Assembly (NCBI GenBank): GCA_977017575.1 | Contig: CDRNVI010000063.1 | Location: 62,001 to 126,000, forward strand | Source: Paramoeba atlantica | Taxonomy: Eukaryota > Discosea | DNA length: 64,000 nt | Direction: 5' to 3' | In this document: one piece after another, positions 49,244 to 58,512 of the stretch | Numbering within the stretch: the first letter of the stretch is position 1 | Layout: each line of letters opens with the position of its first letter | Translations under genes and position numbers: made by a program | Notes under the pieces: model-generated | The model's database searches: none | What the model was told of the DNA's origin: nothing | The model's input: only the letters and a program-made list of their open reading frames with translations

Positions 49244-50188
49244 TTACTTTTTTACAAACGGATTATTGCAACGGATTACATGCAAATTTAGAATATCCAA
49301 TTCCGGTTCCTCTAGAAACATTTCAAAGTCCGCGACGTACAAAATCTCATCGTGGTCGCCAATTCCACACTTTTTGCTGTAAACGTACGGCTTCTCGTCT
49401 TTGTCCTGCGTTACGCCATTAGCAGCCGGAGTAAGAGCTCCACGAATGGTACAATTCAGATTACCAGCTTGTGCTCCCTGAAGGATACGCTGAATAAGAT
49501 CTAACCCTGAAACAGATGTTCGTTCGTCTGTTATGTAAGTGTGTTTTTGTGCTGGAAGTAAAAACAGATCATCTGTGTTTTGGGCTAAGCAAGCTGCATT
49601 ATTTTCTAGAGCATTTTGTGGACAAAACTGGTAAGGCTGAATGCCACACGTCGTCGTAGACTGTGAAACCATTTCATTGGGAATTGACCAAAATAAGAAC
49701 CCGGGCGTAGAACACAGTCGATACGCCGATGCATGAATATTGGCTCCTTCTGCTTCTCCACTTGCGGAGTATACGCCAATAATTCGTAGGCCACGTAAGA
49801 GAGAGGCAGATGTGTGATAACTTGCGCTCGGTTGAGAATTCGTCTTTATCTTGCTACTCACCTCCTCACGTATTCCATGTCGTATATTTTGTAGATCGTC
49901 GTCCAAAGCCATGCGGAGTGCTTCGGTCACAACCTCAACCCCCGTGTCAGCAATATGAGTAAATTCAGGATGTGAATGTGTCAAAGGAATCGCGTACGTA
50001 ACCTCTGTGATAGCTTCGTTACCTTCAAAACCGAGTGGCTCTTCACTTTTGTTGGGAGAATCTCGCGGGAGCAGAACATTCGAATTCTTTTCTTTTCCCA
50101 GTAGCAGCCCAACTATGGTTTGAGAAGGATGCTGTATGGCATGTAGCAGTGCGGTCGCGTACGCCTCAGGGTGAACTTCGAAACGCAT
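49244..50188 (-). CDS. EMC8/9-like MPN-fold protein
   Basis: A 314-residue protein of the EMC8/EMC9 (UPF0172) family, a soluble MPN-fold subunit of the ER membrane protein complex that inserts membrane proteins. The start M-R-F-E-V-H-P-E-A-Y-A-T-A-L-L-H-A-I-Q-H-P matches the family's first helix, then V-G-L-L-L-G-K, A-I-P-L-T-H-S-H-P-E and, later, L-R-I-I-G-V-Y-S-A-S-G-E. It lacks a JAMM metalloprotease motif (no full E...H-x-H-x10-D set), as expected for EMC8/9. Longer than the usual 200-210 through insertions in the second half. Confidence 0.7.
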   Translation of the reverse strand: MRFEVHPEAYATALLHAIQHPSQTIVGLLLGKEKNSNVLLPRDSPNKSEEPLGFEGNEAITEVTYAIPLTHSHPEFTHIADTGVEVVTEALRMALDDDLQNIRHGIREEVSSKIKTNSQPSASYHTSASLLRGLRIIGVYSASGEAEGANIHASAYRLCSTPGFLFWSIPNEMVSQSTTTCGIQPYQFCPQNALENNAACLAQNTDDLFLLPAQKHTYITDERTSVSGLDLIQRILQGAQAGNLNCTIRGALTPAANGVTQDKDEKPYVYSKKCGIGDHDEILYVADFEMFLEEPELDILNLHVIRCNNPFVKK

Positions 50189-50476
50189 CAGCCAAAGAGT
50201 TCGATTTCAAAGCAGTTCCGAGAATTCATCCGCATATCAAATAATAAATAAAGTTTCACTTAATTTTGGAAGGTGGAAAACGATCAACACTGATGCGGAG
50301 CAAGCGTATTTTTTAAAAAGTAAATTTTACTGACACTTATAACTTAATTAATTAAACACATCGTATATTTGAACATGAGGTAGACTTAGCATAGAAAAAC
50401 CAAAGTCCAAAACATTCCCTACACAACGCGATTCCATACTGTCGAACAAGAAACGTCATCACATGGGCCCTTGGGA

Positions 50477-53400
50477 CTACTTCGCCCTCCTGAAACATTG
50501 AGACTCTACCTCGCGACCCATCTGGTTTTCCGACTCATCCCATATTAACACGTCGCGCATCCTATCTTCCAAGTCGCTGTCACATGAAATCACTTCGACT
50601 GCGCCATCTTTGTATACATCTCCTTGTTTCCGGTTCAGGTAATAAGATTTGAGTCGTAAGGGTAGCCTAGTGAAAGGTACCTCCATGCACATCATCAACT
50701 CATGCCGGGAAATGTTGATCAGTTTCTCAACCATTGGCAGTGTGATTTCATCACTCCGAAAAAATCCTGATCGAAGTAAGTCAAAAAGCAATCGCACAAC
50801 TCTTTTGTCGTAAAAGAACTTGTAATCTCTTGAAAATAAAGTTCCGCGTGATCCAAGATGAGTGGTGACATTCTCACAAAGTTCCTCAACATTTTTTCTA
50901 GACGGACCCATTGTTGCAAGAAGAGAATCTTGGTCTGATGATGCGCTCGAGGAGCCTGCAACGTACGTCATGCAGAAATATAGCGGGTCTTGAATCGCTT
51001 CCAGATCTAAGGTTAATGCGTGACATAGAGTAAACAACCCATCCCCCGATTCATAAATGGAGTGACCTTCATGCGAAAAGCATTGACCTTGAACATGTTG
51101 GAGAACCTGGACAGCCGAAAATTGATTTTCAGGAGATACTTCTTGTGCCTTATTCGCTGTGGAATGGCCAGAGTCCTGGTTTTCATTCAGATGATCGAGA
51201 AATTCCTTAATAAGAGACCCATTCCGTTTTTCTTTAGCACGTCTCCTGGCGACGTTCTTTTTTCTGAATTTTAATGGAACATGCTCGTGTGCTATGGAAA
51301 ACAAATCGGACCCCAAAGTGGACTTTGAGGAATCATCCACGACGCACGACGTGTTGTTTCTAGGGGAAGGACCATCTGTGGAAACAGAAGATCTACTTGG
51401 ATCGACAAGGTTGACTTCCCGTATTAGCTGCTGTTTCCGGTATCCGTTCTTCAATTCATCCTTCTCAGCTTCCCCTCTTCGGGGGAGTGGGACTGGAAAA
51501 GAAATCGCAGCGCGGATGTCGCTCTCGTACTCAGATATACTCCAGAACAGGTGTAGTGGTAGCATTTCATGCATGAGGGATCGTCTACGTTGTCGGAGTC
51601 TAGGGAAAATGTTTGTAAGCCTTGACGCAGCTTTTTCAAGAAACTCTCGATGCAGAGCATCAATACAGTTGTAGACCACATTGCGTGTGGTCCAGTAGTT
51701 TCGTCCCAAAAGAATGCGTAGTAGATTACGATACAATGTAGAAGTAATGCGTACAGCAGGATGGCCCAGTGTACAGTCAGCAAAAGCTGCTACGGAACGC
51801 AAGATAACAGGATTGCCCAAATGATGGTTAAGAAATGCACGGTCACAGCACGTGCCGCTTGACATTCTATTAGCACGACATTCACTTGAAAGAGATGTCA
51901 CGCAGCTGCATGTAGAGGAATGATATACTAAACTTCGCGTACTGTACACCTGGAGAAGTGAAGCTAGCGCAGCAACTCGTTTCCTCCATAGCGCAAAAGA
52001 AAAGATCCAAGTAAAATCATTACCTGGACTTTGGCACGAGAAACTCCTTTCAGTGTCTAGAATACATCTCAACAAAGGATTTGGGAATTTCTCAAAATGC
52101 CCACGAGTGACGCTGTCAGAAATGGCGCTTAAAAAATGGCGCTCATGCGAACGTTCATGTTCAAACATTGCGCTGTGCTCTACGGGGCTGTTTTCACATT
52201 GTAATTCTCGAGCCCTATCCTCCTCTAACGGGCAAATCCGAAACGTAAAATCAACATGCTCCCGTCGCCGCCCCAATACATGAACACTCCTATGATACTC
52301 CCTTCGATCCACCAAACTACACCTTCGATTCTCACCGACGGCATAATACCCCCGGAACACATACAAAATCTCCGGACGTAATCTCTCCACCACCCTCTCC
52401 ATCTCCCCCACCACACCTTCCTCACACCTCCACACCCCTTCCTTCTTCTTCTTCTTCTTCCCCTCCTCCTCCATCGTTACCCCCCCATCTCCCTCCCCGG
52501 TTCCCCCCTCCACTACCGTACACACGGTAGTACCCTCACCACCCCCGTTACACCCCACAGGGGTACTCCCCCCCTTCTCCCCCCCCCTGCACCCCCCCTC
52601 TCCCCTCCCCCGCGCCCCAAACAGCCCCACGTAGTAGCGCACCACGTTCCGGGCGGGGGTACGGCCCCCGGCCGCGAGACGCCGCAGCTCCGGGTCCCCT
52701 CCCCCGACCCGCCGCCACAGCACGGCACACACCAGTGCCCGGCGCAGCGTGGAGGTACGGGGGAGACGCAGCCAGGGGAGGGCGGAGTACGGGGCCGGGA
52801 GCCACCGGGTAACGACAGCCCGTCGTGGAGCCCCGCGGGGAGTCGTAGTCGTAGTACTACTACGGCTACTCCTACTCCTACTACGGGTCGTATTCCGATG
52901 GGGTGGTTTACGACGTGTACTTGTGAGGGGCTGACCCTTTGTACTCGTTTTCGTACTTGGAGTACTTGGAGTACATGTACTTGTGTGGGGCTGACGCTTT
53001 GTACTCGTTTTCGTACTTGGAGTACTTGTACTTGTGTATTGGTTACTCGTGCGAGTACATGTGAGTGGGTTACTCGCACGAGTACGCGTGTGTGATTCGC
53101 GCGTAGGACTCGGATGTTGTTTTCTGTTATTTGTACTCGTGAGTTGTTGAGTAGGCGCACTTGTGCGTTGTTGCGTACGCGTACTTGTGAGTTCTTTACT
53201 AAATTTATTTGGTGGACTATTGTGGGGTTTACTACTACTTGTAGGCGTATGGTGTGGTTTACTCGTAAGGAGGGGAGTAGTGGGAGTGGTAGTAGGAATG
53301 GATGAGGAGCCGTGTGATGGGGGTGGGGAGGGGGAGGGGGTAGGGGAGGAGGGAGGGGAGATGTGGGGGTTTGTTTCTTTTGGATGGGGAGATGTGCTTT

Positions 53401-53917
53401 GTAGTGTGGAGGCAGAGGAGGGGGGAGAAGAGAAACGTTTGTCCGAAGGTTTCGGTGATTCCGTACTATCTTCACATGCGATGTCCGTGGAAGAGCTGTC
53501 GTTGGAGAAGGAGGAGGCAAGAAAATCACGACTGGTGGCGTCGCTGAAGGTTTCGGGATTGGAATTGGTAAAATAGTCCAGTGTGAGTTCGTGGGATTTT
53601 CCGCTGATTAAACTGTCGGTATGGTGAGTGACGACCTCGTGATCATGGGGATCGCTAGGATTTCGTTCGCGTTGGTATGTTGGTGAGGAAAGAGGGGAAG
53701 ATAATTCCTCCGACGTTTGCACAGGATAATGATTAGAACGTAAGGCTTGAGATAACAGAGAGGTTATGTCATGAGACAGTGGTATGATAAACTCGGGAAA
53801 TAGCGTACGCTCACAAACGTCTCGAACAAGTGACATGAATTCCACTCGTAAGGACTCATCTTGTTGTGACGCCGTAGTCTTGGCGCTGAAGAGATGGGTC
53901 AATCGAGAGTTCTGCAT
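50477..53917 (-). CDS. Large unknown protein, 1146 residues
   Basis: A single long frame from ATG 53917, the second longest gene in the window. Residues 1-100 and about 570-1146 look globular: helical, with many Cys in 640-760 (C-S-C, C-R-x-N-x-x-S-S-G-T-C-C). Residues about 100-380 are Ser/Thr/Pro-rich with an imperfect repeat of 20-26 residues around S-T-K-T-S-T-K. A GC-rich Arg/Gly region follows. The C-terminal part has L-L-F-D-L-L-R-S-G-F-F-R-S-D-E-I and L-P-M-V-E-K-L-I-N-I. I do not recognise a family. Because the GC-rich middle is compositionally biased, part of it may be frame luck, but the same frame is conserved in style at both ends. Confidence 0.7.
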   Translation of the reverse strand: MQNSRLTHLFSAKTTASQQDESLRVEFMSLVRDVCERTLFPEFIIPLSHDITSLLSQALRSNHYPVQTSEELSSPLSSPTYQRERNPSDPHDHEVVTHHTDSLISGKSHELTLDYFTNSNPETFSDATSRDFLASSFSNDSSSTDIACEDSTESPKPSDKRFSSPPSSASTLQSTSPHPKETNPHISPPSSPTPSPSPPPSHGSSSIPTTTPTTPLLTSKPHHTPTSSSKPHNSPPNKFSKELTSTRTQQRTSAPTQQLTSTNNRKQHPSPTRESHTRTRASNPLTCTRTSNQYTSTSTPSTKTSTKRQPHTSTCTPSTPSTKTSTKGQPLTSTRRKPPHRNTTRSRSRSSRSSTTTTTPRGAPRRAVVTRWLPAPYSALPWLRLPRTSTLRRALVCAVLWRRVGGGDPELRRLAAGGRTPARNVVRYYVGLFGARGRGEGGCRGGEKGGSTPVGCNGGGEGTTVCTVVEGGTGEGDGGVTMEEEGKKKKKKEGVWRCEEGVVGEMERVVERLRPEILYVFRGYYAVGENRRCSLVDRREYHRSVHVLGRRREHVDFTFRICPLEEDRARELQCENSPVEHSAMFEHERSHERHFLSAISDSVTRGHFEKFPNPLLRCILDTERSFSCQSPGNDFTWIFSFALWRKRVAALASLLQVYSTRSLVYHSSTCSCVTSLSSECRANRMSSGTCCDRAFLNHHLGNPVILRSVAAFADCTLGHPAVRITSTLYRNLLRILLGRNYWTTRNVVYNCIDALHREFLEKAASRLTNIFPRLRQRRRSLMHEMLPLHLFWSISEYESDIRAAISFPVPLPRRGEAEKDELKNGYRKQQLIREVNLVDPSRSSVSTDGPSPRNNTSCVVDDSSKSTLGSDLFSIAHEHVPLKFRKKNVARRRAKEKRNGSLIKEFLDHLNENQDSGHSTANKAQEVSPENQFSAVQVLQHVQGQCFSHEGHSIYESGDGLFTLCHALTLDLEAIQDPLYFCMTYVAGSSSASSDQDSLLATMGPSRKNVEELCENVTTHLGSRGTLFSRDYKFFYDKRVVRLLFDLLRSGFFRSDEITLPMVEKLINISRHELMMCMEVPFTRLPLRLKSYYLNRKQGDVYKDGAVEVISCDSDLEDRMRDVLIWDESENQMGREVESQCFRRAK

Positions 53918-54123
53918 TTACGGGTACTTGTACCGCGCGCAACCAAGTATGCTGCAAAATATTACAAAAAACTACACGCCAGAGCATGGAAACAACGCAT
54001 ATCTTGCACAAGCAGCAGACAGGTCAACATGTTAGGTATCGGAGTTACGAAAAATATGATTTTCGTATTTTAATATTACCAATCTTACATTGCAGAGCCC
54101 TTTTCAATTTAGCATAATCAATA
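53918..54123. other. Intergenic spacer
   Basis: Short spacer upstream of the 1146-residue gene; no gene seen. It leads into a fragment of the hairpin-ended repeat. Confidence 0.4.
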
Positions 54124-54200
54124 CCACTCGGTGGTTGTATAACTACCGCTCTACCCTCGTTTATTGAAAAAAAAGTGAATAAAAAAAAGAGGAACATGTT
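54124..54200 (-). repeat. Hairpin-ended repeat family, terminal fragment I
   Basis: Only the terminal block (CGGTGGTTGTATAACTACCG, then CTCTACCCTCG) and the following A-rich stretch are left. A separate 37-bp palindrome centred near 54279 (CCCACATAGTACC and its complement) lies 70 bp on. Confidence 0.65.
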
Positions 54201-54427
54201 ATTGTGCCTCCACCCCGGGTTAAACAAATCCGGAAAAACAGCCCTATGAGTGGGGGGCATAGTACCCCACATAGTACCCCGCGGTACTATGTGGGGGTCA
54301 CAATAATAATACTAAATGTTGTTTTGTTTATACTGCTGCAATCGACTCTTATTGAATAGCAGGGAAGAAGGGAACAGTAGTAATTTTTGGCCATATTTTT
54401 GGCTTAAACTCTAGGTTTATAACCGTG

Positions 54428-55058
54428 TCATGTCATCTGAATGCGTGTCATTAGAAGGCTAATCGTTATCAATGAAGCAGGCAGATCGTCTGCACGGATC
54501 ATTCCTGATATATCATTACCTTGTAAGTAAAGTCGCTCAATATTGGGAGGCAATACGCCAAATTGTTTGAAATGCGTTACTAGTAAAAACTTGAAATGCG
54601 TTGTATGCGACCGTAAGGTACAACAAAGATTGTGGCAAGTGCCCCAGATCAAGAGAACCAGAAAACTTATTATGGTCAAGATAGGCATATTCTAATACAG
54701 ATGGAAAATAGTTAAATTCAAGCTCCCCAGAAAGCTCGTTGTCCAAGCGAACGTATCTTCCCAAATCAATTATAGTAAGAGATGGCGGAAGAAATCGCCA
54801 TAAAAGGTTCCCTTTCAATCTGAGTCCCGCCCACTGAAGTCTTTCTACTCGATTTTGAAAGCACACTACGCCAAACCACGAACATCCCGGGGTTTGCGTG
54901 CTCCAAGAATATGGGGGATTTGAAATGTTGTCTATAAACTGAGAGAATTCGTATTCTACTGGTAATATGGTTCCACGAATTCGCCTTGCCGAAACGGAGC
55001 TCAAACTTCCCACCTCTGAACAATGACACTCATACATTTTATTGTAGATAAAACCCAT
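54428..55058 (-). pseudogene. LRR family locus 10, frame-shifted
   Basis: Cap and first repeats are intact from ATG 55058 or 55037: R-R-I-R-G-T-I-L-P-V-E-Y-E-F-S-Q-F, N-P-P-Y-S-W-S-T and G-C-S-W-F-G-V-V-C, then four LRRs. Near 54590 a short duplication built on GAAATGCGTT shifts the frame; the C-terminal LRR (L-P-P-N-I-E-R-L-Y-L-Q-G-N-D-I-S-G) continues in another frame to 54428. The intact frame ends at 54537 (173 residues), which might still be a shortened protein. Recent damage, since both parts are otherwise well kept. Confidence 0.8.
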
Positions 55059-55072
55059 CTTACAAATGAAAT

Positions 55073-55168
55073 ACCGTTAGTACCCCCTGACTTTGCATTC
55101 CCCCTGACTTTGCATATTTTTCTGTTTTTGAAAATTTCTTGATGTGCAAAGTCTCGGGGGTATCAAAA
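55073..55168. repeat. Short palindromic repeat, G5/C5-arm family
   Basis: Starts TACCGTTAGTACCCCCTGAC, repeats CCCCCTGACTTTGCA and closes with TGCAAAGTCTCGGGGGTA. Flanking word ACCGTTAGTA matches the outer edge of the copy at 56790. Confidence 0.7.
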
Positions 55169-55525
55169 TTTCGAAAAATGCTGAAAACTTAAATTTCTTT
55201 TTTTTGTAAAGGACATGTAAAAATTTAACCAGTCGTACAAATGTAAATTGCATTGTTTAGTTTCTGTCATTTTCAACAATGTTATGAATGTCTACAATAG
55301 TATGGAAGCGTATGCCCCGATCGCAACTTCTACTATTTTAAATCAACTGAAAGATTGTCTAAGCCGAGCTAACTTTGTTGGTACTGGATACAACAACGAA
55401 TTGGTGATAATGGGTCTGCACTTCATGTCGTCAACAACATGTATCGTACGCTTTTTAAGCGTACCAGTGATATTATTTCTCGTAAGGACGTATCAGAAAC
55501 TTGGACGCCACTGTTATAATAATTT
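55169..55525. other. Spacer, nothing recognised
   Basis: About 360 bp between the palindromic repeat and repeat copy D. A plus-strand frame at 55248-55577 runs into the repeat and shows no family. Confidence 0.4.
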
Positions 55526-56425
55526 TGCGGTGGTTGTAAAACTACCGCTCTACACTCGATTATTGAAAAAAAAGTGAACAAAAACAGTGAAAATATAAAG
55601 GGGAACACAGTAATATAATAGAAGAAAAAAATATAAAAGGGGGCTCCGGTGGACCAAAACTGAAAAAAAAATTTGAAAAAAATGGGGGGTCCATGGGGGG
55701 AGTCCGGGGGGGGTCCAGGGGGGAGTCCAGGGGGGAGTCCAGGGGGGGGTCCAGGAGGGTTATGGTCGAGCAATTTTTTTCGAAAAAATTAGTTTTCGAA
55801 AAAAAACCGCAGAAAGGGTAGCCGGGGTCTTGGCGCGCATTTTCCACCCCCCTACCCGGGGGTGACCCCCCCGCGTATCCGCAGGACCGGTCCGCCAAGT
55901 TCGGATTTTTTCGGAAATTGTTTTTTGAAAAAAATTTCAACTTGGCGAAAAAAATGACAAAAAAAATATTTTTCTAAAATCGTTTCCCCTATTGTATTGT
56001 GATAGTTTGGGACCTACACTAGCTTTCTCCGCAGTTGTTTTCGCAAGGTATCCCTTCTTCTAACCGTGGTGCGCCCCTCAAAATGACCCATTTTTGACTA
56101 AAAAAGGTGAAAAAGTATTTTTCGGACCTAAAGGGGCATTTTTGTGTCGAAAGAATGGTATGGTTGGAGTCGCATTCTCTACCTAATACGTTCGGTAGGC
56201 TTTCATTCATGCCTACGAGTGATTTCCCACGCGCAAATGTCGGATTTAGTGCTCTGACAGCAAAAGTACGCGAAAATCACCCCATTTTTACCCGAAATTC
56301 GGGTATTTTTGGCTATAATCTTTCCGTTTTCCAGGCCAAATTTTCTTTTTTAGGCTCTTCGTTAAACGCGGCGGTAGTTTTCAACGCGAAGCGCGCAGCA
56401 TGAGTGACTTCTAAGTTGAAAACAA
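55526..56425 (-). repeat. Hairpin-ended repeat family, copy D (body type 2)
   Basis: Nearly identical to copy C at 31139-32005, with a few substitutions and extra GGGGGGAGTCCA units. Starts TTGCGGTGGTTGTAAAACTA. The hairpin end is cut after the loop at about 56420. Confidence 0.8.
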
Positions 56426-56789
56426 TAAATATTGAATGTTTAATTTTTGTAATATTGTTTAATTCTGTAATACTATTTTGATTAACCTTCGATTTTTGTT
56501 CGTTAATATTTCTTTGTTTGTTAATATTCGTACGTCCAGAGCTCCGTCTTGTAGTTTTTCTTTGTATCTGAGATATTTTCCTCTGGTTTTTTTCTCAGTG
56601 TAGAACAATAACAGATTCTTTTTGAGTCCACAGCAACGGTTTACTTCATTATTGCGCATTATGCATTTGTATTTATTCGTATACACGTTCCGTATTTTCG
56701 TATTTTCTTTCCTACTACATCAATGACCGACGAAGAATATGCGAGGAAACATTTATGCGCGGAAGATCTCATCCCTTTTCACCCCTTCC
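56426..56789. other. Spacer, nothing recognised
   Basis: About 360 bp, AT rich with many TTAATATT words. No gene seen. Confidence 0.4.
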
Positions 56790-56918
56790 TTTTTACCCCC
56801 TCAACCCACCTTCATGACTTTGCACACCCCCTGACTTTGCACAAAAACCTGATTTTTCGCTGTTTTCGTCGTGCAAAGTCGTTGCGCAAAGTCGGGGGTA
56901 CTAACGGTGCCTTAATTC
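56790..56918. repeat. Short palindromic repeat, G5/C5-arm family
   Basis: ACCCCCTGACTTTGCACA-type arms on the left and GCAAAGTCGGGGGTACTAAC on the right. Shares its edge with the copy at 55073. Confidence 0.7.
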
Positions 56919-57336
56919 GATTCTCATATCCACCCTTCTCATATCCACCCTTCTCATGTCAAGAAAGGTAAACTAACAAGAGAAAGTGTTCGTTGATCCT
57001 ATTAAATTTATGATGACACATATGAAACGTTATAAAAGAACGCATGAGGAAATTCAGAAGGCCACCGTATTGTATACGAAAGAGCTTTGACATTTGTTTT
57101 AATGTTTTACATGCACACAGATACATGTATTTTCAGGTAGATGAGTACTCACGAGAAGACTAAAATGACATTTTACTTTAAAACGTTTTCTAACTGTGCA
57201 ATAGAAAGCTTTATAGTAAAGAAAGCTCAGGAAAATGATAGTAAAAACAGTATTAGATAATATCTACATCATTGTAACATGGAATAATGTGTCTTGCGGC
57301 GAAATAGCCATATTTGCGAATGATTATTTTAGACTT
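56919..57336. other. Spacer, nothing recognised
   Basis: About 420 bp, AT rich. A three-fold CTCATATCCACCCTT tandem word is at 56930-56960. Presumably the 3' flank of LRR protein 11. Confidence 0.4.
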
Positions 57337-57924
57337 TCAACCTAATGTAATGATTTGAGTATCACTCCAGTCCCAGTTTCTGGGAGTCACTGAGTACGAA
57401 ATCGGAAGGTCACATGGGCGTACTGTCCCACGAAGGTTAAAATTCTGAGTTACGTAAAATTGCAACATACCAGGGGGCATGAACGTAAAGTCTATATTTC
57501 CAGTAAAATTATTCTTCGATAAGGATACAAACTTGAGAGTTTGAGGAAAGTGGTGTAGCTCTATTGGCCCAGTAAACAAGTTTTCAGAAAGACGTAACAC
57601 TTCAAGATTCCGAGGCAAGTGTTGCCATTCCACTGAACCAGAAAATTCATTGGTCCATAGAATTAGTGTTCTTAATGTTCGTGGAAGAAATTCCCACTGT
57701 AATACGCCGCGAAGTTGAAAACCACTCCAATAAATTTCTACAACATTTTCACTGGTAAAATTTGCGCACCTCACTCCATTCCATTTATGCGCAATCGTAT
57801 CAGAACTCCATGAGTTGTGAGGGTTTTCTACATGTCGTACCAGCTGAACTAAATAATACTCCGGGGGTAAGGATGCTCCACGGACTTTTGCTGCTCGGGA
57901 TCGTGGTAATGCCTCGTCGCACAT
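57337..57924 (-). CDS. LRR family protein 11
   Basis: A 195-residue LRR protein from ATG 57924 (M-C-D-E-A-L-P); the frame is open to ATG 57996, which would add 24 mildly hydrophobic residues. The cap is typical: R-A-A-K-V-R-G-A-S-L-P-P-E-Y-Y-L, N-P-H-N-S-W and W-N-G-V-R-C. The usual Cys before W is His here. Four to five LRRs follow. About 100 bp upstream lies the MITE at 58024. Confidence 0.83.
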   Translation of the reverse strand: MCDEALPRSRAAKVRGASLPPEYYLVQLVRHVENPHNSWSSDTIAHKWNGVRCANFTSENVVEIYWSGFQLRGVLQWEFLPRTLRTLILWTNEFSGSVEWQHLPRNLEVLRLSENLFTGPIELHHFPQTLKFVSLSKNNFTGNIDFTFMPPGMLQFYVTQNFNLRGTVRPCDLPISYSVTPRNWDWSDTQIITLG

Positions 57925-58023
57925 AGTGGTGATGCGAGTTGTAAGGTTGATATGAAGAAAAATAGCACTTCTTATTGATTTACTGGTAAATTTCATTCGT
58001 CAAAAACATTCTATTGGATCATA

Positions 58024-58415
58024 CAGTGGTGGGCAACGATATGTACCCCCCCCTACAGGTCTTGTATTTTGATTGATTTTGGAAATATTTATCGATAATG
58101 ATAGCGCTTCTAATAGGTGACAAAAGCTGTACACATCTCACAACGTACGTGTTGTGCAGTAAGACATGCGGGACGAGATAGATCCGTCGTGTAAAAGCGA
58201 AGAAGCGCGAAAAATGACGCAAGATAGGGGTGTTCTGCAAAAATCATGGTTTTTCGCACATTTTTTTGAGGTTTTAATGTGAACCAGCTTTCAACGAGTG
58301 AAAAGGACCTCGGATTCGGAACGATTGGGTCGAAAAACGGTGGTATGCAAAATATTTCCAAAATCGGCCAAAATACAAGACCTGTAGGGGGGGTACATAT
58401 CGTTGCCCACCACTG
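58024..58415. mobile_element. Tc1/mariner-type MITE, 392 bp
   Basis: Begins CAGTGGTGGGCAACGATATG and ends with the reverse complement, ...CCACCACTG, between TA dinucleotides. Terminal inverted repeats match over about 65 bp. Part of the inner right arm (TTTTTCGACCCAATCGT in complement) matches the truncated Tc1/mariner element at 23158, which is a likely relative of its autonomous parent. No ORF of its own. Confidence 0.9.
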
Positions 58416-58512
58416 TAGATAACTAAAAGCGGTAACCAAATTAGCGTAATAAAAGCTGTGACCGTACGTAGAGTACGATTTTTACGAATTGAGCGTCACG
58501 TCAACATAGGAT

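Noticed and set aside
52513-53529. Alternative minus-strand frame of 338 codons inside the 1146-residue gene
   Set aside because: Composition is Val/Arg/Pro runs from the repeat region; the longer frame is continuous through it and has globular ends.
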